This document shows, piece by piece, positions 1 through 12,268 of a DNA stretch of 64,000 nucleotides (position 1 is the first letter of the stretch; every line of letters begins with the position of its first letter). The stretch is from NCBI GenBank assembly GCA_900239685.1, contig OENT01000301.1, positions 1 through 64,000 on the forward strand, in the 5' to 3' direction. This DNA is from Rotaria macrura. Lineage: Eukaryota; Rotifera; Eurotatoria; Philodinida; Philodinidae. A program made the translations under genes and the position numbers. A model generated the notes under the pieces. The model saw only the letters and a list, made by a program, of their open reading frames with translations. It was not told the origin of the DNA and made no database searches.

Positions 1-3000
1 CGACGCAAAGCTCACCTGGAAGCGTCACTTCACCTACAGCCACTGCTGCGTCGAACAGCATTGTACCAGGTTCTCTTCGAACGACATCGTCATACGCAGG
101 ATCCACTGCACCAGTAACAACCAATACACCTACGAATAGTATGGTGACACAAACCTCACCGGGAAGCGCCAGTTCATCTGCAGGAACTTCTTCGCCGGAC
201 AGCAAAGCAACGGAATCTCTCGGTACGACATCGTCAAACGGAGCATCCACCGCACCAGGGACCACAATTACTGGAACAAATAGTATGGCAACGCAAAGCT
301 CACCTGGAAGCATCAGTTCATCCACAGCCACTTCTGCGTCGAACAGCATTGTAACAGGATCTTCCGGAACGACATCGTCAAACGGTGAATCCACTGCACG
401 AAGCACTATAAACACAGGAACAAATAGTATGGCGACGAAAACCTCACCGGGAAGCGTCAGTTCATCTGTAGCCACGTCTCCGGAGAACAGCACAGCAACA
501 GGCTCTCTTGGAACGACATCGTCAGACGCGGGATCCACCGCTCCAGGGACAACAAGTACAGGAACAAATAGTATGCCGCTACAAACCTCAGCTGGAAGCA
601 TCAGTTTATCTACTGCCGCTTCCGCGGATAACAGTAGAGCAACAGGATCTTTCAGAACGACACCGTCATTCACAGAATCAACCGCACCGGGAACAACAAG
701 TTCAGGAACAAATATAATGGCGATACAAACTTCACCTCAAAGCGTCAGTTCATCCGGAGCCACTTCTCCAGAGAGCAGCAAAGCAGCAGGTTCTTTTGGA
801 ACGACATCGTCATACGCAGGATCCACTGCACCAGAGACAACAAATACAGAAACAAATAGTATGGCGACGCAAAGCTCACCTCAAACCGTCAGTTCATCTA
901 CAGCAACTTCTTTGCCGAACAGCAAAGCAACAGGTCGCCTTGGAACGACATGGTCATACGTAGAATTCACCGCGAACGGAACGACAATTACAGGAAGAAA
1001 TAGTATGGCGACAGAAACCTCACCTGAAAGTGTCAGTTCATCCGCACCCACTTCTCCGGAGAGCAGCAAAGCAACAGGTTCCCTTGGAACGACATCGTCA
1101 AACGGAGCATCAACTGCACGAGGAAACACCAATACAGTCACAAATAGTATGGTGACGCAAAGCTCACCTGGAGGCATCAGTTCATCTGCAGTCACATCTC
1201 CGCCGAACAGCATTGTAACAGGATCTTCTGGAACGACATCATTAAATGCAGAATCCACTGCACTAGGAACAACCAAAACAGCAACAAATGGTATGGCGAC
1301 CCAAACCTCAGCAGGAAGCTCCAGTTCATCTACAGGAGCTTTTTTGCCGAACAGCAAGGCAACAGAATCTCTCGGTATGACATCGTCAAACGGAGCATCC
1401 ACCGCACCAGGGACCACAAATACAGAAACAAATAGTATGGCGACGCAAAGCTCACCTCAAACCTTCAGTTCATTTGCAGCCACTTCTGAGTCGTACAGGA
1501 TAGAAACAGGATCTCTTGGAATCACATATTTTGGACTCACACAATCAAATCAACAAACCAGTACAGCTGGCGCAGTCTATACTGGAGGAAGTAGTAAAGC
1601 AGGTGGAAGCTCCAGTATTAGCGTAACTGCAGCTGCTGCTTCGTCTTCGCCGTACAGCATTGTAATAGGGTCTGTTCGAACGACGTCATCGAACTTGGAA
1701 TTCACTGCTGCAGGAACAAGCTCCACTGAAACAGTAAGTGCGACCAGTGAAACTTCACCCGAGTACGTCAGCTCATCTACTTGTTCTTCTTCGGCGAACG
1801 GTATAGCAACAGATTCGCTCGGAGCGACAACATCTAAGTCGCAAACCACTACAGGAGGAACATCCTACACTGGAAGCAGTAGTATGACTACTCAAAGCCC
1901 AACTGGAAGCGTCAGTTCAACTTCTGCTTCTTCTCCGCCGAACAGCATTGCAATAGGGTCTCTCGGAACGATGTCATCGAACCACGAATCCACTGGAGCA
2001 AGTACAAGCTACATGGGAACAATGAGTACGATGACTGAAACCTCATCTGAGAGCCTTAGTTCAACTGCTGCTTCTGCGGCGCCTGGCAGCATATCGAGAG
2101 AAACTCTCGGAACGATGACTTCGGAGACGGAATTCAGTGCACCAGGAACAATGTACACTAGTGAAAATAGTATGACAAGTCAAAGCTCGACTATGAATGT
2201 GGGTGCAACTTCCTCCCCTTCTTTTGCGAGCAGCATGCTGACAAGAACTTCTGGGATGATTTCATCGAGAACGGAATCGACTTCAGTAGAAACAAACTAC
2301 ACTGGAACAAGTAGAGTGACGAGTGAAAGTGTGGCTAAAAACGTTAGTGCAACTACAATGACTTCACTGTGGAACATCTTAACAACACAATCGCATGGAA
2401 GGACACTATCGACAGCGGCATCTAATTCGGCAGAAATGACCGCCACCGGAACAGTCACTTCTACCAGTCAAAGCTTGGGCATGAACGTTACTACAACTGC
2501 CCTCAATTATGTGTCGAACAGCATCGCAGCAGAGACTCGAAGTATGATGACATCGACAACGGAATCGGCTTCAGCGGAAACGAGCTTCACTGGAGCAATG
2601 AGTACGTCGATTGAAAGTCTGTCTGAGAACTTCAGTTCAACTGCTGCCACTTCTCAATCGAACCCGGAATCTAGTTCAGCAGGAATGTTCTACGCTGGAA
2701 CAAATAGTATGCCTATTGAAAGCGTGATTAAGAACATCAGTGTAACTGCCGCCACTTATGTGTCAAACAACATCGTAGAAGAAACTCGGGGTATGATGAG
2801 TTCGACAACAGAATCGACTTCACGACAAAGGAGCTTCACTGGCGAAATGAGTACGATGAGCGAAAGCTCATCTGAGAAAGTCATTGCAACTGCTGCTACG
2901 TTTCCGTTGAACAGTATAGTAACAGGATCACTAGAAGCGACAACATCGACACTGGCATCCTCTTTAGCCGATGCAATTTCGATTGGAAGTACTAGTTTGG

Positions 3001-6000
3001 CGGTCGATGAGTTAGCAGTGGTCCCTAGTACATCTTCTGAGGCGTTACTGTTGAGTAGCATAGTAACAGGGTCTGTCGGTTCGATTACATCCACGCCGGT
3101 ATCTACTGTAGCAGGATCGTTCTTTACTGGAACAAGTACTCTGAGGAGTGAAGGGTCACCATCAATCGCAAGTACGGCTGCAGGCACTTTAGTTCCAAGC
3201 GGCACAGGCACTGGATCTATTGGGGTGGTGATTTCTTCACCGAAATCTTTTCAAGCAGATGCAACTACGACTGGAACACTTAGTATGACGAGTGAAGGCG
3301 CATCAGCAATTGTTAGTACAGCTGATCTCAGAATTCTTTCGAACAGCATAGGTACAGGATCAGTTGCGTCTACGAGCTCGATAGCAACATCCTATGATGC
3401 CGGAACAAGCGTCACTGGAGCGAGTTTCATTGCGACTAATGATGCGTCAGCAATAGTGAATGCAACAATGTCTACTACAGTCAGCGATAGTATTTCTACA
3501 GGCAGTAGTGAGACGAGCCTATCGATATCAATTTCAAATCAAACAGGGACACTCGTAACCGGAACTAGTAACATGACTGGCCAAGGGTCGTCAGATTTTA
3601 GTAGTACAACTGTTGGCATTCCACTGATCAACAGCATCCCGACAGCGACTGTTGGAATCGACACTACTATGGCGGTATCGAAGCAAAGTGGAACTGCCAA
3701 CACTATATTGATGAGCATGACGACGCAAGGTTCAGTAGCGGCTGCGAGCAGAACTGCTGCGACTTCATTTTCCAGTAGCACAGGTGGAAAATATGTTCCA
3801 ACGACCTCTTTCGTCCATACATCCAGCCTTCCAGGAACGAGTAGAACTTCAAGTGGTAATTCACTTTCGCGATTGACGACGAGTATTTTTCATGGAAGTG
3901 GTCCCACTACATTGAGAAGCAGTACAAGGTCAATCTCGGTTTTAACAAGCAGTTTAATGCGAACAACGAGTCAAGCAAGAACGAGCAGAATCGCAACGAC
4001 CGCTACTGTTAAGCGAGCGACTGTAACCGTGTTGAAAGGAACTGCTTCGACTTTGTCGAGAAGCAGTATAACTGTCAGGTATCTAGGCACAACGGCTTCA
4101 ATGCGAACATCAGTTCCGACAAGAACATCCGTAACCTCAACCAATAGTATGCTTTCGAAAGGGACATTAGCCATGTTCAATGCAACGACAGCCACTCAGT
4201 CGACAAATGGTATGAGTGTCGGTTCAATTGCTTTAACAACTTCTATTCCAAAACCCAGCCAAGCGGGATCGACGATGGCTTCAAGCGCTAATACCATTAC
4301 TGAAGGTATATCAACTATGTTGAGTCCAGCTGCTACTTCATTATCACCCGATAGCACAGGGTCAATGTCTGTTTCGACAATAATTTCTGTGCTAACATCC
4401 AATCAAGCAGGAACAACGGTTTTTCTGAATAGTAATATGGCTTCTTATGATACATCCGCAACTTTCACTGCGCTTCCAACTTCTGTTATGTCTGATGGCC
4501 CATCAATTACTGTAAACTCAACAGGGACTACTTTGATGGCTTACAGCACTATCATTGTACCCACTGTGTCAGGAAGTAATATGATGTTAAATGGAACGTC
4601 AATATTGAGTAGTACAGCTACCAGTGAAAATCCATCACCGAGTATGGCGACTACAATCTCTATGCAAGTTACCGGAATGAATCAAAGTGAAACGATGTCA
4701 TCTGCAGCATTGTCAAGTTCGTGAACAGTTATTTGTAGAATCCTGAGAATAATTCTTCGAAATACCTCTACATTTCTTCTTAGATAGTACAGCAAGCATA
4801 GTGAATAATGAGTCAATTGTCCCAACGTCAATGAATATTTACGAAACAATAAGTTCGACTGCTATCATTTCAAGTAGATCAGTGTTCACAACATCAGGTA
4901 TAAATATCCACTTTGAATACAAGTGAGAGTTTTGAAATCAGTTGACGTATAGCTTCAAAAGTAAAGATCAACAGAGATAATGTCTTTTCCTAGAAGAAGC
5001 ATAGTACAGTAAGATATTGGTTGCATTTGAAACGATAAAATTCTAACGCGTGGTGCAAAAGTATTACATCAATTTCGTTTTTGATACCTAGACAGACAAA
5101 TATTTAGAAAACGCGTTTAAACATTGAATCAGGAACGCAGATTGTGAATCACTAATTTTTATTAACAAAACGCAAGAAACGCATTTTTTATGCAGAATTT
5201 TCACTTTCCGACCGTGAAAATAGATAAAAGCTCTAATTATGAGCGTTTTAACGCATTATATTACAATTTGTCGAATAATTGTGCATTCAAATGCTCAGAA
5301 TTATAGCCATAATCCGTTTTCACGCTCAGAAAGTGAAAATTCTGCGCAAATGACGTGTTTCTTGCGTTTTGTTGATGACCCTTACTGACTCATAATCGGT
5401 GTTCCCGATTCAGTGTTTATATGAGCTTTCCCAAATGTTTGTCTGCTTAGGTATAACTCTGTGATGCAATTTCGTAGAGACTTGATGTTCTTTTTTTGTT
5501 AGAAAGAGCAAAGTGTCTTGCGTAAAAATATATAAAAGAATTTGATTGGAAATGTTTCTCGAAGACCACAAAAATCTTAAAACTTAAGACAGTGGAAAAC
5601 TCTTTCCAACTTTTTTGACCTTAGGAAATACTTCCCATAATTAGACTAGCTATCTTTTCATTAATCTAATCCACATTTTATTATGTAAAAATAGAGTACT
5701 ATTACTGTACAAAAACAAACATTTTCTACATGTTTTATAATGTTCAAAACGAACACTTTCAAGATATCATCTAGATCACGGATTTTTTGTCACTATCGTT
5801 AGTAGCCGAAAAAAAGAAACTACTCCAAGAGAATGATTGTCAGAAGCTATATGTTTTATATGAAAAAGAAAGTCTAATGAGTACTCTACCAAACGATATT
5901 ATTTGGAATAGAATACAATTTCTCTTTCTGATATTTAGACAAAAGTTTTTTTTCGTGTTCGAAACTCCAATTTGAACAATTAATCTTTTTAATCAAATTT

Positions 6001-7196
6001 TCTAATGTTCATTCTTTTGTATGCTACACAAATTATTTTAATACTAAATAAAAGCCTTCGTTGTAGTGAACAACTGTATGTATATGGCACTCGAAAACGT
6101 CGAAAGTCGGCAACGAAAAAGTTCAAACAAGTATTGTTTGATAAAAATGTTTGATCAGAGTTACAGAATTGTTTTCCACTACCTTTTGTTCTAAGATTTT
6201 TGTGACCTACGAAAAACATTTCCAATTAAATTCTTTTATATATTTTTGCACTAGACACTTTGCTCTTTTTAATAAAAAAAACATCATGTCTCTACGACAT
6301 TGCATCACACGTTAGTTTTACTCGCGTCTCATATAGGTAGTTTTTTTATATGAATCGTGAAAATTCTAATTTTTGAAAATATTTAAGGAGCGAAGGTTTT
6401 CGATTGTTTTCGCGGACATGATAAGTATTCACTACCTCATAATGTGAATGATAATCATGGAAGAAAAATGAATCGTGAATACACACAATGCAATATCTTT
6501 TACGCTAATCTTAGAGTTTCTGTTCCATAAAATCATACTTCTCAGTTGGAATTCTAAAACATCAACTGATGATGTGTTACATGTCTAATAATCTTCTTGA
6601 TACAAGAAGCTTTTTTATGTTGTTTGTTCCTTCAATTTAATATGATTGTTCGTAATTACGTTCGATTTTTTTTTCAATTTCGAATGATAGCGTCAATAAT
6701 GTCATCGGGAAATATGCAATCGGAGACCATTACAACGGCCACGTCTACATTCATTGATCCATGTCAAAGTAGATGATATTAGCACCAACGTAACATAAAC
6801 AGAATTTCTATATGCATACAATGATAGGTACAACTTTGGAGTCAGCATATGCATCAACTTTTTCTACGGACCCATATACTGGAAGTAGGTTTATTTTATT
6901 TTAAATTTAAAGCAAACATGTCCAATTCAATGAGTTTAATATTAAGGTTCAATGGCGACTTCTTCAATGGGCAATGACTTATTCGCGGCTTATAACACCA
7001 TTCCGACTTCAACCAATTTGTATGGTACATTTTCACCGAATCCATGTAAATATCATTGAGTTTTTTCATTCATTGAAAAATAAAATTTGTAGTATCATCG
7101 ATATATTAAGGTGCATCATATGCAACAAGTTCAGGTACAAATATCATAACTGACACTTCGACAAATACCATAACTACAACTTCAAGTTATATATGA
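1..7196 (+). CDS. Mucin-like Ser/Thr-rich repeat protein, 5' partial, multi-exon
   Basis: The frame is open from base 3 at the window edge, so the true start lies upstream. The first visible exon (to about 4686) encodes more than 1,500 residues dominated by Ser, Thr, Ala and Gly. Its 48-residue repeat carries recurring NSMATQ-, SSPGS- and GTTSS-type blocks; repeats are regular to about 1500 and increasingly degenerate after that. Read without splicing, the frame stops at 4722-4724. A phase-1 donor at 4687 (AAA|GTGAAA) instead joins short exons at 4784-4897, 6691-6762, 6828-6884, 6947-7045 and 7111-7196. All are Ser/Thr-rich and all are in matching phase; the stop is TGA at 7194-7196 and AATAAA follows near 7211. 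No transmembrane segment is seen. Dense Ser/Thr suggests a heavily O-glycosylated secreted or surface protein (inference). The large exon is certain; the small exons are a prediction. Confidence 0.75.
3..1580 (+). repeat. 144-bp tandem coding repeat (48 residues)
   Basis: The Met of the NSM motif recurs at 141, 285, 429, 573, 717, 861, 1005, 1149, 1293 and 1437, spaced exactly 144 bp with no indels. The partial copy at the left edge fits the same register. Beyond about 1500 the unit is still recognisable (NSI, GSLGT, EST blocks) but spacing becomes irregular. Regular upstream and degenerate downstream copies suggest recent homogenisation or expansion of the upstream part. Confidence 0.9.
5087..5451. 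mobile_element. Foldback (MITE-like) element in intron, TA-flanked
   Basis: Almost the whole interval is one imperfect palindrome centred near 5268. The left arm starts CCTAGACAGACAAA and the right arm ends TTTGTCTGCTTAGG. Matching inner blocks include AAAACGCAAGAAAC (about 5166) against GTTTCTTGCGTTTT (about 5360), and GCAGAATTTTCACTTTC (about 5192) against its complement near 5328. TA dinucleotides flank both ends (5085-5086 and 5452-5453). No coding capacity. It lies in the first long intron of the mucin-like gene. Confidence 0.75.
5456..6312. mobile_element. TIR element about 857 bp, TA-flanked, non-autonomous
   Basis: Terminal inverted repeats of roughly 150 bp. The left arm contains GTGATGCAATTTCGTAGAGA (about 5461) and the right arm contains its near complement TCTCTACGACATTGCATCAC (about 6289). 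Identity continues inward through GAGCAAAGTGTCT, AAAATATATAAAAGAATTT and CACAAAAATCTTA to about 5604 and 6178. Possible TA duplications at 5454-5455 and 6313-6314. The interior has only short open frames and no recognisable transposase. It directly abuts the foldback at 5087-5451, in the same intron. Confidence 0.7.
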
Positions 7197-10100
7197 CTGA
7201 ATATAAATTAAATAAAACGTGAACAATTGTTGATGTGAATTATTCAAATGCAGCATTGGCAACTATCATTTAATCAAATAAAATTAGTGCACCACAGAGT
7301 AAATCAGCTTATACAGTTATCAAAATTTCTCAAAAGAATGAAAGTCTTATGAATTCAACATAGTTGACAGATGGTATTGTATTATTTTTCCTCTTCTATT
7401 TTTTTTGAATGAATAATTTTTCTCTGTATCATTTTGTGATTTAATTTTATCCATGCAAATTCATTATTAATCAAGTATTGATGCTTTAGTTATGTCTATA
7501 ATTTTGTGTTGTATTTTGGTTAAATAAATTCTTTTGCTGGCACATGAAAAAGTACCGATAAGCAGCTATATGGATGTTATGTTTTCTTTCTCATCGAACA
7601 GATGTTGTCGCCAACTTGCTCATTGCTCGTTCTCACGTCGCATCCCTGGAAGAAGAGATATATGTTGGATGACCTCTATGTCTCTAAGCAGAAAAAAGAA
7701 AAACGAGAGGAAAGAAATTTGAGCATACATTTTTTCTTTCCATAATGCATATGTGTTCGAACTGATGACGGATGTCTGGATGGTGAAAGAACAATGACTA
7801 TTTGAGTGAAAAAAAATCGAAACCAAGAACGATCGATGGAAGCTATTCAATGTTAAGACGATACGAGTAAGTGTTCTCGTTCGATTTTGTTGATCTTCTT
7901 TAAAATCACAATGTTTGCATTTGTTCAATAGTCATATTCAATTGTTCGTGTTAAGAGTCGAAGAAGACAGGAAATCTCACAAATGCTACGTATGTGTACT
8001 TGTACGATGATGTATAAAGTTTGTCACTATCGGGGACTTCGATGGAAAGGGCATCGAAATATACGCAGATATAAAGCCTTGATTTGTTGCCTGATCAAGT
8101 TAATTAGCTTTTCTTTAGTTAGTTAGTTAGTGCGTCAAACGATCTCATGTAAATGTATGCTCGTTAACAACGAGCAAGAACGACTGAAACGAAGAGTCGC
8201 ACACGAGGGGGCAACATATACACATTCGTACATACAAATAAATATATGTATATGAACGGAAGAGGACGCGTGTGTTTTTGAAAGACAAACATGAGTTAGT
8301 TGTTCAATTCAAGAACAAACTTAAGCCATTTGTACAGATGTCTGATGATGGATGCTCGATACACTAATGACTGTAACTCTTTCTCCAATGCAGCATTTGC
8401 CTCTAGGCTTCAAATAAATGACAATAGCATCCGTTTTTTCTACTATGAATAAAAATAAAAATAGAAAAATAAGAGAAGGTATCACTCTAGACTTTTACAA
8501 TAGAGTCCATATATTTATATGTAGTAGCAGTAATAACTAATCAACCAATGTCCGAGTATAATCCGTCTCCGATCACATGCATGAACGACGTATACTGTAC
8601 AGTAATCCCCTGTCTGTCGTCTGTTAAATCCGAATGAGATTGTCTGTTTTCTCTTAATTGTACAAAGTAGTAGAGTTCAATTTTAGAAATTTTCAATAAC
8701 CGACGATAAGACACTTAGTGTATGAATATGTCAGTGAACCATAGAAAATTTTTTTTATATTAACACTCGACTACATGTTAGTAGCAATCATATCTATTCA
8801 ATTAAGGTAATGAAAATAACGTCTTTCTTTTGAGAATGAATATGAGAAAATGAAATCTCAATAGCAGAAAAAGTAATCTTACGTGTTCTTTATCAATAAA
8901 TTCATTACATTATAATAGAAATGCGTCGCAGCACTGATAAGGTAGAAATCATTTTTGTTTTTAGAAATGATCGTTTGTTTACTGAACGAATATTGAATGT
9001 AATGATGTTCTCATATATCTTTACCAAAAGATAATCAATCCACTTGAGTGATGGTCTATTCAATAGTTACAGAAAGGGCGTCAGTTTATTGTTTTTCCTT
9101 AAGATCGTATGCATATCTTTCATTCACTATACATACGGACATATATATATATATACATATATGCATGACTGTGTGTCTACTCTTCTCCCGTTCTAATTCT
9201 ATGCGACGATGCGCTTTGTTCAAAAGATGTATAGTTGTCCATTGATTTTATGTGTATTAGCCATGCGAGCTCTATTTTTTTTAATCAACCAACTAAGTAT
9301 CGTCGTCAGAGTGGTGCTCGTCGATCAACGACGGTGAGAACAATCGTCATCATCATCGTCCTCTATCACTCGAGTTACCCACTTAAGCACCCTCTCCTTT
9401 TTCTCGTACTCTTCGTTTGTAGATGGCCTAATAATACTCGATATATGTGTATGTGCAGTCTATTCAGTTTAAGCAACAGCTGACCCCTTTGGGCCATCTC
9501 TTTCTTCTTCTTCATCGTCGTCGTCTTCTTCGTCTTCTTTTCTTCCTTGTCGCGCATTCACACGTCAAAATTCGGCCCATGAACATTCTAATTTGTAACA
9601 ATACAACCGAGTCTCAATAGACAATATAATCGAAAAGTAGTTGACCGTAAATCCGAGAGAGACCGATGAAACCATAATCATCAAAATGAGAAGTAAATGT
9701 CGTCTGTTATCGCATTTTTCTATGGCTTTGAAAAAAATTATCTTTTTCTGTTTTATTTCTCAACACGAATATTAAATTGCATTCAGGTGCACTGAACACA
9801 TGTGTCAATCTTCACAACTAACAAAAAGAAAGATGATGCATTGTTACATCATTACATGTATATAAATACTAAGAAGAAAGAAAGACATAATACACATAGA
9901 TATATGGTCGATGTCTTCTCATCGCCGTCAATTTCAATAAGACTACTAATCAACGAAACTATATAATGTGACGCAAACAAAATGCATTTGCTCTTACTAT
10001 TCAAGATATTAGCACTCAATAGTACAATTATTACATTTAACTCGAATAGAAAAGAGAAAAAACTTTTGTTGAATAAAATAACATTTTAAACTTCTTCTTT

Positions 10101-12268
10101 TATTACTGCACACTAGTGATTCTTGATGTTTGTGTCAAGGTCTGTTTGTTCCGGTTTCAATAATCCGTCTTCTCTATTTCTCTCGGTTTTTTTTCTCATC
10201 GAGAAAATTCAATTTGTTTGCTAAACACATGCTCGCGCCGGTCATCATGGGAAAGCTACGAGCTGCTATTCTTTGCATACAAAAGGTTATTCTCTCAGTT
10301 AGTATCACTGCTACATCTTTGTCTTCTTTCTCCATGTTCATGTGCTACAAGTCATTCTTTTCCGGTTGGTCTTGATGGTAGTTGTTATTATCCTCCTACT
10401 ATGCGCTTCTTGTTCTTCTTTTTTTTATCTCAGTCGTTCTGATGACGATTATCGACGACTAATTGTATATGGATGTGAGCGTGAAGCAGAGAGAGAGAGA
10501 GAGAGGGGGAAGCAGGGAGGAGAGCGAAGAAAAAGAAAAGAAGAAAAAGAAATAAGCACACCCAACATCGCTGTTCATCGACTAAAAGAAGAAGAAGAAG
10601 AAGAAAGCTGCGTGCGTCCACTACTATCACCAACCGTGTCGGAGTGTGTTGTTCACACGCAACTAGCATACGGTAAAGATTTTCTCCTCTTCCTAGTTAG
10701 TCATTGTAGTATTCTTTATTCATCTTATTCATGCACCTCTTCTAATATACATGTTCATTTAATTATAAAGTTGCACACATAATGTGTCAATGATGTAATG
10801 CTTATCATGAAAAACTTCGTCCATCGACTTTGAAATACAGACAAGTGAATTTCACTAATCAAGCATGACGATGTGTCTGTCTATTTCTTTTTCTCTTTCA
10901 TGTATCGACATAAAATTGACTTTTTATATTTCCTTCTCTTTTTTTGTCTATGTCGACTTGAGTTCATCTCACACGCATGAAAGCAACTTCTAGCACATCG
11001 ATCATCTCACTAGTCAGCAGCATTCTGTGTTGTACGAAATAATACTATGACGATGATCAACCATCCATCATAGTTTAGTTTAAAAAATCCTTATACACGC
11101 ATATACAGAACTACGTAGTCATCAATCTGTGAGTGATGAAGATGTCGACTTAATAACGAGTTTCGTGCTTGATCGAACACTCTCTACCTGTAATGATGCA
11201 CTTGCATCGTCTTTTTTTCTTCATTTTTTCTCTCTTTAGATTTCTTCTTCTTTTCCTTCATCATCATCTTCTTTCTCTAAACATGAAAGCAGCGAGTAAG
11301 TATCTATGAGCTATGAAATGAAACAGATGAATTCCGGTTAGTGTGTGTTGGTGTGTTTGAAAGAACAAGAAAATAACTTGCCGCTTGTTTGTTTCAAGGT
11401 ATCTTATTTATTCACATCTCTATCATTGAAACATCAAAAAAAAATTATAAACATGACTTATATAAATAGAACCTGATCTCTCACATCGTTCTTTGTTTTT
11501 TCCATCTATCTATTGTCGTTTCTTTTTTTTTGTTTTGTATACTTCGTGTCAATATTATTTGTTTGAGAAATAATACTACATCAAATTGTTGCTTTTGCCC
11601 ATTGTGATTGAGTGAACGTGACTTTCCAATTGATCAATGGTTTTTTTTCCTTTCGCTTATCGATTCAGACTACTATTTGTGTGTCGTATTGACAAGAACG
11701 GGAAAGTTTCGACAACATCGGCATCAGTTCAATCATAAGCATGTTGCATGTCTTGACATGTATGTATGTGCATGCGTACATTTTTGTGATAACGCTTATT
11801 GTTATTACCCTTGTTGATAAATGTTCGGTCGCGCGGACATTCTTCATCTTCTTTTTTTTCCGTTTTCCTTTTTCATGTTTTCTAATTAAAAAACCGTTGT
11901 TTTATTGCTTGAAACTAAGATAGAATTGTTATGATTTTGTATATGAAGAAAAAGAAAAAGTCAGATAAAAGAAGAAGCAACGAATAAACCCTGAAGCAAT
12001 CGACAATGTATGTCTGTGTTTGTGTGTGTGTCCGCACTCATGCTATAGTCAGTCAGTATGTTATCGCATCTAGACATTCCCATCTTTCTTTTTTGCTCTT
12101 GCTTAATATTATGCAAGTAACCTTTCACTACTGATGGTTAAATGGAGCCATACATATCATGCACCCCTACCTATTCATCCCGTTGCTTCTACTAATGGCT
12201 CATCGATTTTTGTCTTCAAAAGCGGTCATAATCACTCTGTTCTTTTCTAGATATGTCAGCATTATAAT
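7197..12268. other. Intergenic, no gene recognised; simple repeats
   Basis: About 5 kb with no supportable coding exon. It holds an AT run near 9140, CTT/CGT trinucleotide tracts near 9500-9545, and GA and GAA runs near 10490-10610 with complementary pyrimidine tracts elsewhere. Several short open frames here overlap on both strands and look like low-complexity shadows. It may hold upstream regulatory sequence for the receptor kinase that follows; nothing specific can be shown. Confidence 0.6.

Noticed and set aside
881-1417. Long minus-strand open frame across the 144-bp repeats
   Set aside because: It is a shadow of the plus-strand repeat: each unit lacks minus-strand stops in the same frame. 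No family similarity.
10342-10782. 146-codon plus-strand frame
   Set aside because: Built on GA and GAA microsatellites; an overlapping minus-strand frame is equally open.
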